Part shown: positions 15,559 to 24,869 of the stretch, piece after piece
Numbering within the stretch: the stretch's first letter is position 1
How the letters are laid out: each line of letters opens with the position of its first letter
Origin: Opitutales bacterium
GTDB lineage: Bacteria; Verrucomicrobiota; Verrucomicrobiia; Opitutales; T3Sed10-336
Direction of reading: 5' to 3'
DNA length: 33,760 nt
Assembly (NCBI GenBank): GCA_020831535.1
Contig: JAFIGF010000245.1
Coordinates: 1 to 33,760 of the forward strand
Notes under the pieces: model-generated
The model's input: only the letters and a program-made list of their open reading frames with translations
What the model was told of the DNA's origin: nothing
Databases searched by the model: none
Translations under genes and position numbers: made by a program

Positions 15559-16518
15559 ATGTATAAGAAAATTACTTCTCTGGCTCTGGCTTCGATGGTT
15601 TCCGCTACCTCCCTTTTCGGGGAGGTTCAGGTGGATCCTGATTTGCCAGAATATGAACGCGTTTCCGGGATCTCCGGAAATTTGAATTCGATCGGTTCCG
15701 ATACGCTCAATAACTTGATGCTTCTCTGGGCTGAAGGTTTCCGTGAGGTTTATCCAAACGTAAACATTCAAATTGAAGGTGCTGGATCAGCCACCGGCCC
15801 GGCGGCTTTGATTGAAGGTACCGCCCAAATTGGTCCAATGAGCCGCCCGATGCGCGGAACGGAAATTGAAAACTTTGAGGCCGCTTATGGATACGCCCCA
15901 ACTCAGGTAAACGTGGCCATTGACGGTATCGCTGTTTACGCCCACCGCGAAAACCCAGTCGAAGGATTGACCTTGCAGGAAGTGGACGGAATTTTCTCCA
16001 GCACCAATCGCTTGGGTGGATCCACCATCAATAATTGGAGTGCGGTCCGCGGAAGCGGAGACTGGAGCGATATGCCAATCACTCCGTATGGCCGTAATTC
16101 CGCGTCCGGAACCTATGGTTTCTTCCGTAATGTGGCCTTGGGCGGCGGTGATTATCGCTCCGAAGTCGCCGAACAGCCTGGGTCCTCGGCGGTTGTCCAA
16201 AGTGTTGGGGCAGACCGTGGCGGGATTGGTTATTCCGGAGTTGGTTACAAGACTTCCGGCGTCCGTTTCGTGCCTCTCTCCACCGATGGGGAAAACTACT
16301 ACTATCCCACGGCGGAGAATTGCGTTACCGGGAATTATCCGATTGCCCGCTTCCTGATTCTGTACGTGAATCGCAATCCTCGTGAAGAAATGGATTCCCT
16401 CACCTACGAATTCCTGCGCTTTGCCCTCTCCAAACAGGGACAGGAAATTGTGGCCCGTGACGGGTTTTTCCCTCTTCCAGCGTCGACCGCAAATCAAATT
16501 CTGGAAACGCTTAAATAA
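15559..16518 (+). CDS. pstS: Phosphate ABC transporter, periplasmic phosphate-binding protein
   Basis: The protein has 319 residues with a signal peptide to about residue 21 (SATSLFGE). Family motifs are ISGNLNSIGSDTLNNLM, IEGAGSATGPAALIEGTAQIGPMSRPM, then PYGRNSASGTYGFFRN and GGIGYSGVGY, which form the phosphate pocket of the PstS-like superfamily. Residues that follow the SxxSGT-type loops (S-A-S-G-T) are conserved. It binds phosphate in the periplasm and hands it to PstC/PstA. The start is ATG 15559, since the upstream in-frame alternative would displace the signal peptide. No ribosome-binding site is visible. A strong hairpin between this gene and pstC suggests more PstS than permease is made. 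Confidence 0.95.
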   Translation: MYKKITSLALASMVSATSLFGEVQVDPDLPEYERVSGISGNLNSIGSDTLNNLMLLWAEGFREVYPNVNIQIEGAGSATGPAALIEGTAQIGPMSRPMRGTEIENFEAAYGYAPTQVNVAIDGIAVYAHRENPVEGLTLQEVDGIFSSTNRLGGSTINNWSAVRGSGDWSDMPITPYGRNSASGTYGFFRNVALGGGDYRSEVAEQPGSSAVVQSVGADRGGIGYSGVGYKTSGVRFVPLSTDGENYYYPTAENCVTGNYPIARFLILYVNRNPREEMDSLTYEFLRFALSKQGQEIVARDGFFPLPASTANQILETLK

Positions 16519-16532
16519 GCTTCTGCATTCAA

Positions 16533-16568
16533 AAACGAAGCCGACCAATCGATTGGTCGGCTTCGTTT
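16533..16568 (+). terminator. Perfect 36-nt palindrome between pstS and pstC (attenuator-like terminator)
   Basis: An 18-bp perfect self-complementary arm (AAACGAAGCCGACCAATC and its reverse complement) with no loop bases is followed by CTTTC, only a weak T tract. It lies between the pstS stop (16518) and the pstC start (16593). It could end most transcripts after pstS or protect their 3' ends. Confidence 0.75.
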
Positions 16569-16592
16569 CTTTCATCCAACTGAATTTCTGCA

Positions 16593-18917
16593 ATGAGCCA
16601 CACATCCCCGGAAAAAAACGAGGCCAAGCCACTTCCCAGCCGCTTTCAGGTCGGGAAATCGACCTTGTATTTCGACAACTTCATGAACTACGCCATCAAG
16701 ATTGGCGGGATTGGGGTGATCGCCGCCATTTGCGGAATTTTTATCTTTTTGACCTACCAGATTATGCCGCTTTTCCGCGGCGCTACGGTAGAATTCGAAC
16801 AAAGCCTGGACTTGGGGGACTTGAAAATCTCGGCGATGGGAATAGACCCTTGGTCGCAGTTGCCACTCTTCGTCTCCCCGGATGGGACCTTGAATTTTTA
16901 TGATATTGTTGATCGGGATAAAGACTACAACCGGGGACTCTTCCAAATGGATCCCGGCCTTCCCGAAGGTATGGAGTATCCCTTTACCCGCTACAGCAAT
17001 CACGAGGACTCGGCGATTTTTGGAACGGCCGACGGCCGTTTTGCGGTGGTACAAGTGGAGTTTGAGTCGACCCATCCAGATTACCGGGGTCGAGAGGTCA
17101 TTCCCAAAATAACCACCACTCCGCTCTTTCGGATCGGCTTGGAGAACGGTGAATTCGAAGAAATTGATTATGTCGATGCAGGCCGGAGCAAGCTCGCCGT
17201 GGCCATCCAGCGCGACGAGGAAGGGCAGCGAAGGATCTTTGCCGTCACCTTTTCCCAAAATCAACCCTTGATCGGAGATCCCGTGACGGTACGAGACAGA
17301 GAATTTGAACTGTCGGATCTTTTCGAAGGAGAAGCCCAGTTTCTACGTCTGACCGGAGACTCGGACTTTGTCATCGTCGGCACCGACATCGGGGAACTTC
17401 ACCTGCTGGCCCGAGAACGCGGCGGTTTTACCAATCGCCAGACCATTCAACCTTTTGCCGGCCGGGAAAGTGACACCATTCGCTCCATGAACTTCCTTTC
17501 CGGTCGCCTTTCCCTGATTCTCACCAATGAGGCGGGGGAAATGATGATGTACAGTATTTTCCACAGCGAAGAGGATGACCACCGTATCCTGGGCCGCACC
17601 AAGGAGTTTCAACCCGCTTTGCCGACAGGGCAGGGCGCGGCTTATTTTTCCCACACCCCCCGCAACAAGGCCTTTCTGGTCGGAGGACCAAATTACGCGC
17701 AAATCCGCTATGCCACCACGGAAGCAATTCGTTGGGATGGAGATCTGAATTTCACGGTAGAGCATGCCCTTTTGGGTCGTCGTTATGACCGTCTCTTGTT
17801 TGTCGATACGGAAAACCATTTGCAGATTTTCACGGTAACCGACCCCCATCCGGAAACCGGCTGGAAGGCCTATTTTGGCAAAATCCACTATGAAGGCCGC
17901 ACCGAGCCGGAGTTTATGTGGCAATCTGATGGGGACGATGATTTCGAGCCCAAACTCTCCATGGTTCCCTTGATCTGGGGAACCCTGAAAGGGACGGTTT
18001 TTGCGATGTTAATCGCGGTTCCCATTGCTTTGCTGGCGGCTTTTTACACCTCGCAGTTTTTGAAGCCGGAAATCCGCCGCCTGATCAAGCCGGTGATGGA
18101 AATCATGGAATCGGTCCCGACGGTGGTTCTCGGATTCCTGGCCGCCTTGTGGCTGGCGCCTTTAATCAGTGCGCGAATTCCCTCGGTTTTTCTCATCATT
18201 CTCTCCCTTCCGATGGCGGTCATTGCCTTTGGCGCTATCCTGGCAAATCTTCCCATCCAATTCCGGAAGTTTATCAAGCCGGGGTATGAATTTTTATATT
18301 TCGCGCCATTCATGATGTTAACGGCGTATTTCGCCTGGCAGATGGGGCCGCTTTTCGAAGCCCTATTCTTCCGCGTCGAAAATCCGGAAACCGGTGAGGT
18401 GGTTGGCAGTTTTGCGGTTTGGTGGACGGAGACCACGGATTATCCCGTGCGCCTGCGAAATGCCTTTGTGGTGGGTATTTTCATGGGCTTTGCCATTATT
18501 CCCACGATTTTCACCATTGCCGAGGACTCCATGACCAATGTTCCGCAGTCCTTCCGTTCCGGGGCGCTGGCGCTCGGAGCCAGTCGCTGGCAAACCGCTA
18601 TTTCGGTCATTCTGCCAACCGCCGCGGCGGGCATTTTCTCGGCCATAATGATCGGCTTTGGCCGTGCCGTTGGAGAAACCATGATTTTGCTGATGGCCAC
18701 CGGGAACACGCCCATTATGACGGCCAATCCCTTTGACGGGATGAGAACCCTCGCTGCCAATATCGCGGTGGAATTGCCGGAAGCGGCGCAGGGAGGAACC
18801 CTTTATCGGTCCTTGTTCCTAGGCGCTCTTCTGCTCTTCGCCTTTACCTTTTTCATCAATACCGTGGCCGAAGTGATGCGGCAGAAACTGCGCGACCGCT
18901 ACAAGGCGGTTGAGTGA
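16593..18917 (+). CDS. pstC: Phosphate ABC transporter permease PstC, long form
   Basis: The protein has 774 residues, about 2.5 times E. coli PstC (319). A membrane helix near residues 32-58 is followed by a large extracytoplasmic-looking insertion (about 60-455) with beta-rich repeats such as SPDGTLNFYDIVD, then the permease core (about 456-774): PLIWGTLKGTVFAMLIAVPIALLA, ESVPTVVLGFLAALWL, and the EAA-type loop FRSGALALGASRWQTAISVI. Long PstC forms are known in some gammaproteobacteria. It pairs with PstA to form the channel driven by PstB. It lies 74 bp after pstS, beyond the palindrome, and 30 bp before pstA. The start at 16593 gives a basic N-terminus before the first helix. Confidence 0.92.
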   Translation: MSHTSPEKNEAKPLPSRFQVGKSTLYFDNFMNYAIKIGGIGVIAAICGIFIFLTYQIMPLFRGATVEFEQSLDLGDLKISAMGIDPWSQLPLFVSPDGTLNFYDIVDRDKDYNRGLFQMDPGLPEGMEYPFTRYSNHEDSAIFGTADGRFAVVQVEFESTHPDYRGREVIPKITTTPLFRIGLENGEFEEIDYVDAGRSKLAVAIQRDEEGQRRIFAVTFSQNQPLIGDPVTVRDREFELSDLFEGEAQFLRLTGDSDFVIVGTDIGELHLLARERGGFTNRQTIQPFAGRESDTIRSMNFLSGRLSLILTNEAGEMMMYSIFHSEEDDHRILGRTKEFQPALPTGQGAAYFSHTPRNKAFLVGGPNYAQIRYATTEAIRWDGDLNFTVEHALLGRRYDRLLFVDTENHLQIFTVTDPHPETGWKAYFGKIHYEGRTEPEFMWQSDGDDDFEPKLSMVPLIWGTLKGTVFAMLIAVPIALLAAFYTSQFLKPEIRRLIKPVMEIMESVPTVVLGFLAALWLAPLISARIPSVFLIILSLPMAVIAFGAILANLPIQFRKFIKPGYEFLYFAPFMMLTAYFAWQMGPLFEALFFRVENPETGEVVGSFAVWWTETTDYPVRLRNAFVVGIFMGFAIIPTIFTIAEDSMTNVPQSFRSGALALGASRWQTAISVILPTAAAGIFSAIMIGFGRAVGETMILLMATGNTPIMTANPFDGMRTLAANIAVELPEAAQGGTLYRSLFLGALLLFAFTFFINTVAEVMRQKLRDRYKAVE

Positions 18918-18947
18918 GCTTTATCATAAATATCTACTTTATTTCAC

Positions 18948-20711
18948 ATGGAAAACAACGCTTCCAGTACATCTACCAAAAGCCCGGCCCCGAAAGGGGA
19001 AATCTGGGTATGGTTCACCTCCTTGGGTTTGGTCCTGGGCCTGGCCATGGTCCTTTTTCTCTTCGGCCTTATCCTTATGCGCGGATTCAGCTTTTTCTGG
19101 CCGGTGCCGGTGGTGCAGCTCGAATTAAAAGAAGACAGTGAGTCCGTCTTTCGGGGCAATACCTCGTTTGCCGGAGTCATTGCCTCCACCCAGGAACGCT
19201 CCTTGCAGGAGATTGCGGTAGAGGAAGAGATTTTGTTAGAGGAAGAAGAGGAGGTCGAAGCAGACGGAATTTTGGGCCAGGCTTTGCAGACGATTTCCGA
19301 ATACCGCGTCTTCGTCGGAAGTCGTGACCGCTATGGACAATCCTTTCGCTATTTCCGGCACAACGATATCCTCGAGCGGAGCTTTCCGGAGGATATCATC
19401 CGGGCGGAAAGGCGCGTGGAAGGAGATGCCTTCTTCTTTCCCCAACGCATTCAATTTCAGGATGGGTCGGAAGTCACCCGGGAAGACGCTATTTTCGAGG
19501 ACGAACTCGATAGGGTCGTTAAGGAAGCGCGTTCCCGCCGCAGCCAGATCAACCGCATCGACCGCCGGGAGATCGGCCCCATCAATTTGGAAATTCGTCA
19601 GTTGACGATGGATTTGCGGTATCTCAACCGGATCGAACGCAGCGAGGGTGAATTGACGGAAGCCCAGCAAGCCGAACGGGAGCGCCTTACCGGGAGGATT
19701 GCCAAACTGAACGAGCAGTTTGAACTTTTACGCGATCAGGCCGACGAGCTGCGGGAAACCAATCAATCGATCCGGGTTTTCTATGAATATGCGGACGGAA
19801 CGAATGGCCAAATTGCGATTGGCGACCTCTTCCGTTTTTATTATCCGAACCGACTGGGCTTTCTGCAGCGGGTTCAGGTGGCGGGGATTCAGTTTTGGGA
19901 ATTTGTCAGTGGGTATCCCCGGGAAGCCAATATGAGCGGGGGGATTTTCCCGGCGATTTTCGGAACCTTTGTGATGACCCTGATCATGAGTATTGCGGTT
20001 ACACCCTTTGGGGTCATTACCGCGATCTATCTTCGTGAATACGCGGTCCAGGGGCCCTTGGTGCGAGCTGTCCGGATTGCCATTAACAATTTGGCGGGGG
20101 TTCCCTCGATTGTCTTCGGGGTCTTTGGGCTGGGTTTCTTTGTCTATATTATGGGGGGCACCATCGATAGTCTATTCTTTTCGCAAGCGCAGGAGTTGGG
20201 CACGCCGACCTTCGGAACGGGCGGGATTCTCTGGGCAGGCTTAACCCTGGCCTTGCTGAATCTTCCAGTGGTTATTGTCGCCACCGAAGAGTCGATCTCG
20301 GCGGTGCCGCGTGGGGTCCGTGAAGGTTCGCTGGCCTGCGGTGCCTCGAAGTGGCAAACCATCCAACGCTTGGTTATTCCGGCTTCCCTGCCGGGGATTT
20401 TGACCGGGATGATTCTGGCCATGGCCCGGGGAGCGGGCGAGGTAGCCCCCTTGATGCTGGTCGGGGTGGTGGCGCTGGCTCCCAATCTGCCGGTTGACGG
20501 AACTTTTCCCTTTGTCCACCTGGAACGCAAATTTATGCACTTGGGCTTTCACATCTATGATGTCGGTTTCCAGTCCCCCGACTCCGAGGCGGCGATTCCG
20601 ACCGTCTTTGCCACCACCTTGATTTTGATCGCTTTGATTGTCGTCCTGAACCTCAGCGCCATTCTTCTCCGAAACCATATCCGCAAGAAACATAAAGGCA
20701 GTGCCTTTTAA
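18948..20711 (+). CDS. pstA: Phosphate ABC transporter permease PstA, long form
   Basis: The protein has 587 residues, about twice E. coli PstA. A first membrane helix (about 20-50) is followed by an insertion of roughly 240 residues (about 55-310) with a glutamate run (EEEILLEEEEEVEAD) and coiled-coil heptads (RSQINRIDRREIGPINLEI.. to QADELRE), then the core with GGIFPAIFGTFVMTLIMSIA, NNLAGVPSIVFGVFGLGFF and the EAA loop VREGSLACGASKWQTIQRLVIP. It forms the second half of the channel. The extra domain in both permeases suggests that they meet in the periplasm, which is inference. pstC ends 30 bp upstream; pstB starts 36 bp downstream. Confidence 0.92.
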   Translation: MENNASSTSTKSPAPKGEIWVWFTSLGLVLGLAMVLFLFGLILMRGFSFFWPVPVVQLELKEDSESVFRGNTSFAGVIASTQERSLQEIAVEEEILLEEEEEVEADGILGQALQTISEYRVFVGSRDRYGQSFRYFRHNDILERSFPEDIIRAERRVEGDAFFFPQRIQFQDGSEVTREDAIFEDELDRVVKEARSRRSQINRIDRREIGPINLEIRQLTMDLRYLNRIERSEGELTEAQQAERERLTGRIAKLNEQFELLRDQADELRETNQSIRVFYEYADGTNGQIAIGDLFRFYYPNRLGFLQRVQVAGIQFWEFVSGYPREANMSGGIFPAIFGTFVMTLIMSIAVTPFGVITAIYLREYAVQGPLVRAVRIAINNLAGVPSIVFGVFGLGFFVYIMGGTIDSLFFSQAQELGTPTFGTGGILWAGLTLALLNLPVVIVATEESISAVPRGVREGSLACGASKWQTIQRLVIPASLPGILTGMILAMARGAGEVAPLMLVGVVALAPNLPVDGTFPFVHLERKFMHLGFHIYDVGFQSPDSEAAIPTVFATTLILIALIVVLNLSAILLRNHIRKKHKGSAF

Positions 20712-20747
20712 CCTTAGTCCTATTTGACTATTTGACCTTTTCTGACC

Positions 20748-21584
20748 ATGAATGATTCCACCGAAACTCTCCAACAAACTCCTGAGATAACGCGAAAAGA
20801 AATGGATAATCCGGACAAAACCGATTTCCGTCAGGATTATATTTCTTTCCGCAACTATAACTTCTACTACGGCGCCACGCAGGTTCTCTTTGAGGTAAAT
20901 CTGGATATTCCCGAGCGACAGGTCACGGCTCTCATCGGCCCGAGTGGTTGTGGGAAATCGACCCTTCTGCGGAATATCAACCGCATGAACGATCTCGTGG
21001 ATGGAATCCGGCATGAAGGGGAGCTGCTGATCGACGGAACCAGTGCCTACGATCCCACCGTGGAGGTGATCTCCCTGCGCAAACGGATCGGCATGGTTTT
21101 CCAGAAATCGAACCCCTTTGCCAAGTCCATTTACGAAAACGTCGTCTATGGTCTCCGCGTTGCCGGGCGGAAAAAGAAATCCACCCTGGACGAAGCGGTC
21201 GAGACCAGTCTCCGCCGGGCCGCCCTGTGGGATGAGGTGAAAGACCGGCTTGGGGAGAGTGCTTTCGGTCTGTCGGGCGGACAAATGCAGCGCTTGTGTA
21301 TCGCCCGGGCCATTGCCAATAACCCGGAGATCATTCTTATGGATGAGCCCTGTTCGGCCCTGGACCCGGTCGCGACCGGAAAAATTGAGGATCTCATCCA
21401 CGATTTGAAAAAGGAATATACCATCGTAATCGTTACCCACAACATGCAGCAGGCAGCGCGGGTTTCGGACCGTACAGCTTTCTTTTATCTCGGAAAACTG
21501 ATTGAATACGATGAGACGGAAAAAATGTTTATGAACCCCGCCCAAAAACAAACTGAAGACTATGTCCGTGGCCGTTTCGGTTGA
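20748..21584 (+). CDS. pstB: Phosphate ABC transporter ATP-binding protein
   Basis: The protein has 278 residues. It has Walker [10 protein letters not shown] (64-72), the signature LSGGQMQR (from L175), Walker B with [13 protein letters not shown] and the H-loop [34 protein letters not shown] is diagnostic for PstB. It hydrolyses ATP to drive phosphate import through PstC/PstA. An internal in-frame Met (residue 19) precedes the usual PstB N-terminus, so the first about 18 residues could be extra; I kept the longer start. phoU follows 34 bp later. Confidence 0.96.
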   Translation: MNDSTETLQQTPEITRKEMDNPDKTDFRQDYISFRNYNFYYGATQVLFEVNLDIPERQVTALIGPSGCGKSTLLRNINRMNDLVDGIRHEGELLIDGTSAYDPTVEVISLRKRIGMVFQKSNPFAKSIYENVVYGLRVAGRKKKSTLDEAVETSLRRAALWDEVKDRLGESAFGLSGGQMQRLCIARAIANNPEIILMDEPCSALDPVATGKIEDLIHDLKKEYTIVIVTHNMQQAARVSDRTAFFYLGKLIEYDETEKMFMNPAQKQTEDYVRGRFG

Positions 21585-21618
21585 TCGGCCTATTTAAACT
21601 CCTTACGCCCTCCTTGTT

Positions 21619-22296
21619 ATGGAACGATTTTTTGATAAAGAACTGGATAAATTCCGCAGTGATCTCTCGATCATGGGCGCCAAAGCCATTGAGCAGGTGC
21701 GCAAGGTTACCGAGGCGCTCGTCGAACACGATGTTGAACTAGCCCAAAAGGTCAGGGATGCCGACAACGAGGTCGATGAGCTGGAGAAGCAAATCGATGC
21801 CGAGGCCATTCGCTATATGACTCTGCGCAACCCGGTGGCCAGCGAATTGCGTCTGGTGGTCGTGGGCATGAAGGCCAGCCACGATTTGGAGCGGGTCGCC
21901 GATGAGGCCACTAATATTGCCAAGAGAATTCCCCGTATTGCCGAGGAAAAGCCGCTCAAGGACTACATCGATTTGCCAAGAATGTCCGAAATCGCCATTG
22001 AGATGCTTGACGATGCCCTTGAGGCCTTATTTTCCAACGATCTGGAAAAGGCGAAAGCGGTTTTGCTCCGGGACAAAGAGGTCGACCGGCTGGACAAGCA
22101 ATTGTATCGGGAGCTTTCCGGCTTTATGTTGGAAAACCCTAAAGTAACCACGGTTGCCCTGGAGCTGATGTTTATTTCCCGCTCTTTGGAAAGAATTGCC
22201 GATCATGCAGGCAATATTGCCGAGGAAGTCATTTTCCTCATTCACGGCAAGGATGTGCGCCACACCCCGGTCAAAAAGATTCTCAAGGAGGACTGA
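21619..22296 (+). CDS. phoU: Phosphate signalling regulator
   Basis: The protein has 225 residues in two three-helix PhoU domains, with metal-binding-type EVDELEKQIDAEAIRYM and its repeat EVDRLDKQLYRELSGFML, plus DLERVADEATNIAKR and SLERIADHAGNIAEE. PhoU links transporter state to the PhoR kinase and keeps the Pho regulon off when phosphate is plentiful (E. coli knowledge). It is the last gene of the pst operon; no clear intrinsic terminator follows, only a gap with one dispersed repeat before accD on the other strand. Confidence 0.96.
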   Translation: MERFFDKELDKFRSDLSIMGAKAIEQVRKVTEALVEHDVELAQKVRDADNEVDELEKQIDAEAIRYMTLRNPVASELRLVVVGMKASHDLERVADEATNIAKRIPRIAEEKPLKDYIDLPRMSEIAIEMLDDALEALFSNDLEKAKAVLLRDKEVDRLDKQLYRELSGFMLENPKVTTVALELMFISRSLERIADHAGNIAEEVIFLIHGKDVRHTPVKKILKED

Positions 22297-22316
22297 GGGA
22301 GGGGAGAGAGAAAATT

Positions 22317-22344
22317 AAGGTCGAAGACAGCGTAGCATTTAAGA
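22317..22344 (+). repeat. Dispersed word, third copy
   Basis: AAGGTCGAAGAC followed by AGCGTAGCATTTAAGA repeats the inner part of the word at 12231 (extended to 12270) with two differences. It lies in the convergent gap after phoU. Confidence 0.7.
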
Positions 22345-22380
22345 ATTATTCGAAAATCGACGGAGAGAGGCTTTCTTCCG

Positions 22381-23232
22381 TTAGGCGGATGGGGCTCGGT
22401 AGAGGGCTTTTAACAATCCGGCGATACGATCGCGCATTTCGGTGCGGGGTACAATTTGGTCAACCAATCCGCGTTCCAGCAGAAACTCCGCCGTTTGGAA
22501 ACCTTCGGGGAGAGCCTGCTGGGTGGTTTCCTTGATCACCCGGGGCCCGGCAAATCCGATCAGAGCCCGTGGCTCGGCCAGGATCACATCGCCCAGGGAG
22601 GCGTAGCTGGCCATGACCCCGGCGGTGGTGGGATTGGTCAGGACGGAAATGTAGGGCAGCCTGGCCTCCTTGAGGCGGGCGAGGGCAGCACTGGTCTTGG
22701 CCATTTGCATAAGGCTGAGAATGCCCTCGTACATGCGCGCTCCCCCGGAAGTGCTGACCACAATGCAGGGGATTTTTTGCTCCAAAGCACGTTCGATGGT
22801 CCGGGTGATTTTTTCCCCTACCACCGAGCCCATGCTCGCCCCGAGAAAGCGAAAGTCCATAACCGCAATCGAGACCGGAATGTCGGTGATTTTTCCGGTT
22901 CCCGAGAGAACCGCATCCATCAAGCCGGTCTTTTTCTGGTATTGCAGCAGCTTTTCCTTGTAGGAAGCGACCCCTTGAAATTTGAGGGCATCCACCGATT
23001 TCAGCATTTCATCCATCGGGGTAAAACTTTCCTCATCCAGCAGGGCTTCCAGCCTTTTCTGTGGGGAGATCGGGAAATGATACCCGCTTTGCGGCACCAC
23101 CATTTGATTTTCCTCCAGCTCCTTGGTGTACACCATCTCATTACAGAGGGGGCACTTATGGTAGAGGCCTTTCGGAATATCCTTCTTCTTTAAAGGGTTG
23201 GAAAAGAGTTTGGGTTTGCTGAAAAGAGGCAT
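22381..23232 (-). CDS. accD: Acetyl-CoA carboxylase carboxyltransferase beta subunit, with half its zinc ribbon lost
   Basis: The protein has 283 residues from ATG 23232 (MPLFSKPK). An upstream in-frame start at 23292 overlaps the comF 3' end and adds an odd N-terminus, so I rejected it. The carboxyltransferase core shows [49 protein letters not shown] and [22 protein letters not shown]. With AccA it moves CO2 from carboxybiotin to acetyl-CoA, the first step of fatty-acid synthesis. The N-terminal zinc ribbon has C27 and C30, but the second pair expected at 46 and 49 (as in E. coli) reads V-P-Q-S, so zinc binding is doubtful. It starts 20 bp after comF, probably in one transcript with it and mtnP. 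Confidence 0.94.
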   Translation of the reverse strand: MPLFSKPKLFSNPLKKKDIPKGLYHKCPLCNEMVYTKELEENQMVVPQSGYHFPISPQKRLEALLDEESFTPMDEMLKSVDALKFQGVASYKEKLLQYQKKTGLMDAVLSGTGKITDIPVSIAVMDFRFLGASMGSVVGEKITRTIERALEQKIPCIVVSTSGGARMYEGILSLMQMAKTSAALARLKEARLPYISVLTNPTTAGVMASYASLGDVILAEPRALIGFAGPRVIKETTQQALPEGFQTAEFLLERGLVDQIVPRTEMRDRIAGLLKALYRAPSA

Positions 23233-23252
23233 ATCAAGTGAGGTCTGTTCGT

Positions 23253-24020
23253 TTACCCGTGGCCAAAAGTCACCACCGCGAGGTTTTTGCAACCGGCCCG
23301 GGAGAGGATAGACGCACAGGCGTTGAGGGTTGAACCAGTGGTAAAGACATCATCGACCAAAATAAATCGTAGCTTCCTATCAAACAGAAAGGGTTGGTGA
23401 ATGGCAAAGGCATTTTTTAGGTTCTTTTCCCGTTGCTGACGGGTAAATTGCGTCTGGGTTTCGGTATCCCGCACCCGCTTGAGCACCTGTTCCACCCGTA
23501 GAACCTCCGGTGCCAGCCCAGCCAGGACTTTGGCCAATTCATGGCTCTGGTTAAAGCCCCGTTCCCTTTCCCGTCTGGGGTGCAGCGGAACGGGAACTAA
23601 AATCCCGCCCCCGGCAAGAAACTCCCGCAAGGGCTCCGAACGCCGGAAAAGGGCCTTCATATCGGAGAGGGCGAGAAAATTGTCATGGTATTTCAGCTCA
23701 TGGACCAATTTTCGCGGGGCCCCGCGCAGGACAACGGTAGTGAGGCCTTTTTGGAAGAAAGGGCGGAGGTACTGGCAATGGGGGCATTCCCGGGAAACCT
23801 CCACCTTCCCGTAAATAGGGTACCCACAGGTCTCGCACGCCAGTGAACCCACTTCATGGATGCGCCGCACACAAGCCGCGCAGACCGCCTTCAACGGGCT
23901 TTCCGCTTCCACCGGTTCCCCGCATTGCAGACAATCCCGCGGAAAAAACACATCCAGCATCGGCTGCCATGACCAACGCGGGATAGAATTCCATGAAAAC
24001 GGGGGTCTCACCTCAAGCAA
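23253..24020 (-). CDS. comF: ComF-family phosphoribosyltransferase-like protein
   Basis: The protein has 255 residues. The N-terminal zinc-finger part has CLQC, CAAC, CETC and CPHC pairs. The C-terminal part shows the PRTase fold with [23 protein letters not shown] and the PRPP-binding [16 protein letters not shown]. In competent bacteria ComF acts in DNA uptake, in a way not fully known; in others its role is undefined. It is between mtnP (3 bp upstream) and accD (20 bp downstream). No competence gene is in the window, so transformation is not implied. Confidence 0.92.
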   Translation of the reverse strand: MLEVRPPFSWNSIPRWSWQPMLDVFFPRDCLQCGEPVEAESPLKAVCAACVRRIHEVGSLACETCGYPIYGKVEVSRECPHCQYLRPFFQKGLTTVVLRGAPRKLVHELKYHDNFLALSDMKALFRRSEPLREFLAGGGILVPVPLHPRRERERGFNQSHELAKVLAGLAPEVLRVEQVLKRVRDTETQTQFTRQQREKNLKNAFAIHQPFLFDRKLRFILVDDVFTTGSTLNACASILSRAGCKNLAVVTFGHG

Positions 24021-24023
24021 AGG

Positions 24024-24716
24024 TTAACTTTTCTCGAAATAATGTATCAATAAAGAAAGAACCCGATTGATTCTAACTTGATTTTTTGTGATCTGCTCGC
24101 GAAACAAGTCTGCGGTGAGTGGGTCCTGCCCCATTCCATTGGCATAGTTGTCCACCATCGCCAGAGACGTGTATGGCACCCCCAATTCACCGGCCAGGTC
24201 CGCTTCGTGGGCGAGGGTCATTCCCACCACCTGGCCCCAGGTGCGAACCACCCGAATCTCCGCCGGCGTTTCAAAGCGGGGCCCCCTCGTTTGAACGTAG
24301 ACCTTATTCTTTGGAAGGTTCTCCCGCAGAACGACTTCGATGTCAGGGAGCAAATTGTTTTCGATACGCGGGACCTGATACAGGACCTGGTCATCAAAAA
24401 AGCTAATCGGATCAAAAGACACATAATCCCCGCAGGAAAGCAAGGTCCCCGGGGGAAGATCGGGGGTCAGGGAGCCGACGCTGTTGAGGGACAAAAGACT
24501 TTCCGCCCCCCATTCCGCCACCGCTTTGAGGTTGGCCTTGTAGTTGATCGCATGCGGTGGAGTTTGCCCCGAAACCCCATGGCGGTTGACCAAAAGTAAA
24601 TTCTTCTGCGTCTTCGCCTCCACCGTCCCGTAGGGGTTTTTCAGCGTTACTGGATCCCAATCATTAAAAAGGTCCGATTGAGAAATACTCGTTCCGCTGA
24701 CCAGGGCAATTTTCAT
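24024..24716 (-). CDS. mtnP: Purine nucleoside/methylthioadenosine phosphorylase (MtnP/PNP family)
   Basis: The protein has 230 residues, shorter than the usual 245-290. Family marks are VNRHGVSGQTPPHAINYKANLKA (RHG..PPH..NY), LSLNSVGSLTPDLPPGTL, VQTRGPRFETPAEIR, and GMTLAHEADLAGELGVPYTSLAMVDNYANG, which carries the Asp/Asn base-selectivity position. Enzymes in this group cleave methylthioadenosine or other purine nucleosides with phosphate. The N-terminus (MKIALVSGTS) is a shortened version of the usual IGIIGGSG loop. The exact substrate is uncertain. It is first in the minus-strand mtnP-comF-accD run and diverges from the lipoprotein at 24870. Confidence 0.83.
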   Translation of the reverse strand: MKIALVSGTSISQSDLFNDWDPVTLKNPYGTVEAKTQKNLLLVNRHGVSGQTPPHAINYKANLKAVAEWGAESLLSLNSVGSLTPDLPPGTLLSCGDYVSFDPISFFDDQVLYQVPRIENNLLPDIEVVLRENLPKNKVYVQTRGPRFETPAEIRVVRTWGQVVGMTLAHEADLAGELGVPYTSLAMVDNYANGMGQDPLTADLFREQITKNQVRINRVLSLLIHYFEKS

Positions 24717-24869
24717 GCTTTCAGCAAAATCCCCTTTCCCCCAAAGCTCAAGTCTGAAAGCTTGGGAGAGTTTGCCTTGCCGAGTACCCGCGGGAACGAC
24801 ATTGTGATGACAACTCTCTTGCCAATCTAAACAGCAGGCAGCTTACCGATAGTGAAAACCCCATACCTC

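Noticed and set aside
20241-21551. Minus-strand ORF of 436 codons over pstA-pstB
   Set aside because: It is the reverse of the well-conserved permease and PstB ATPase motifs; no family motif of its own.
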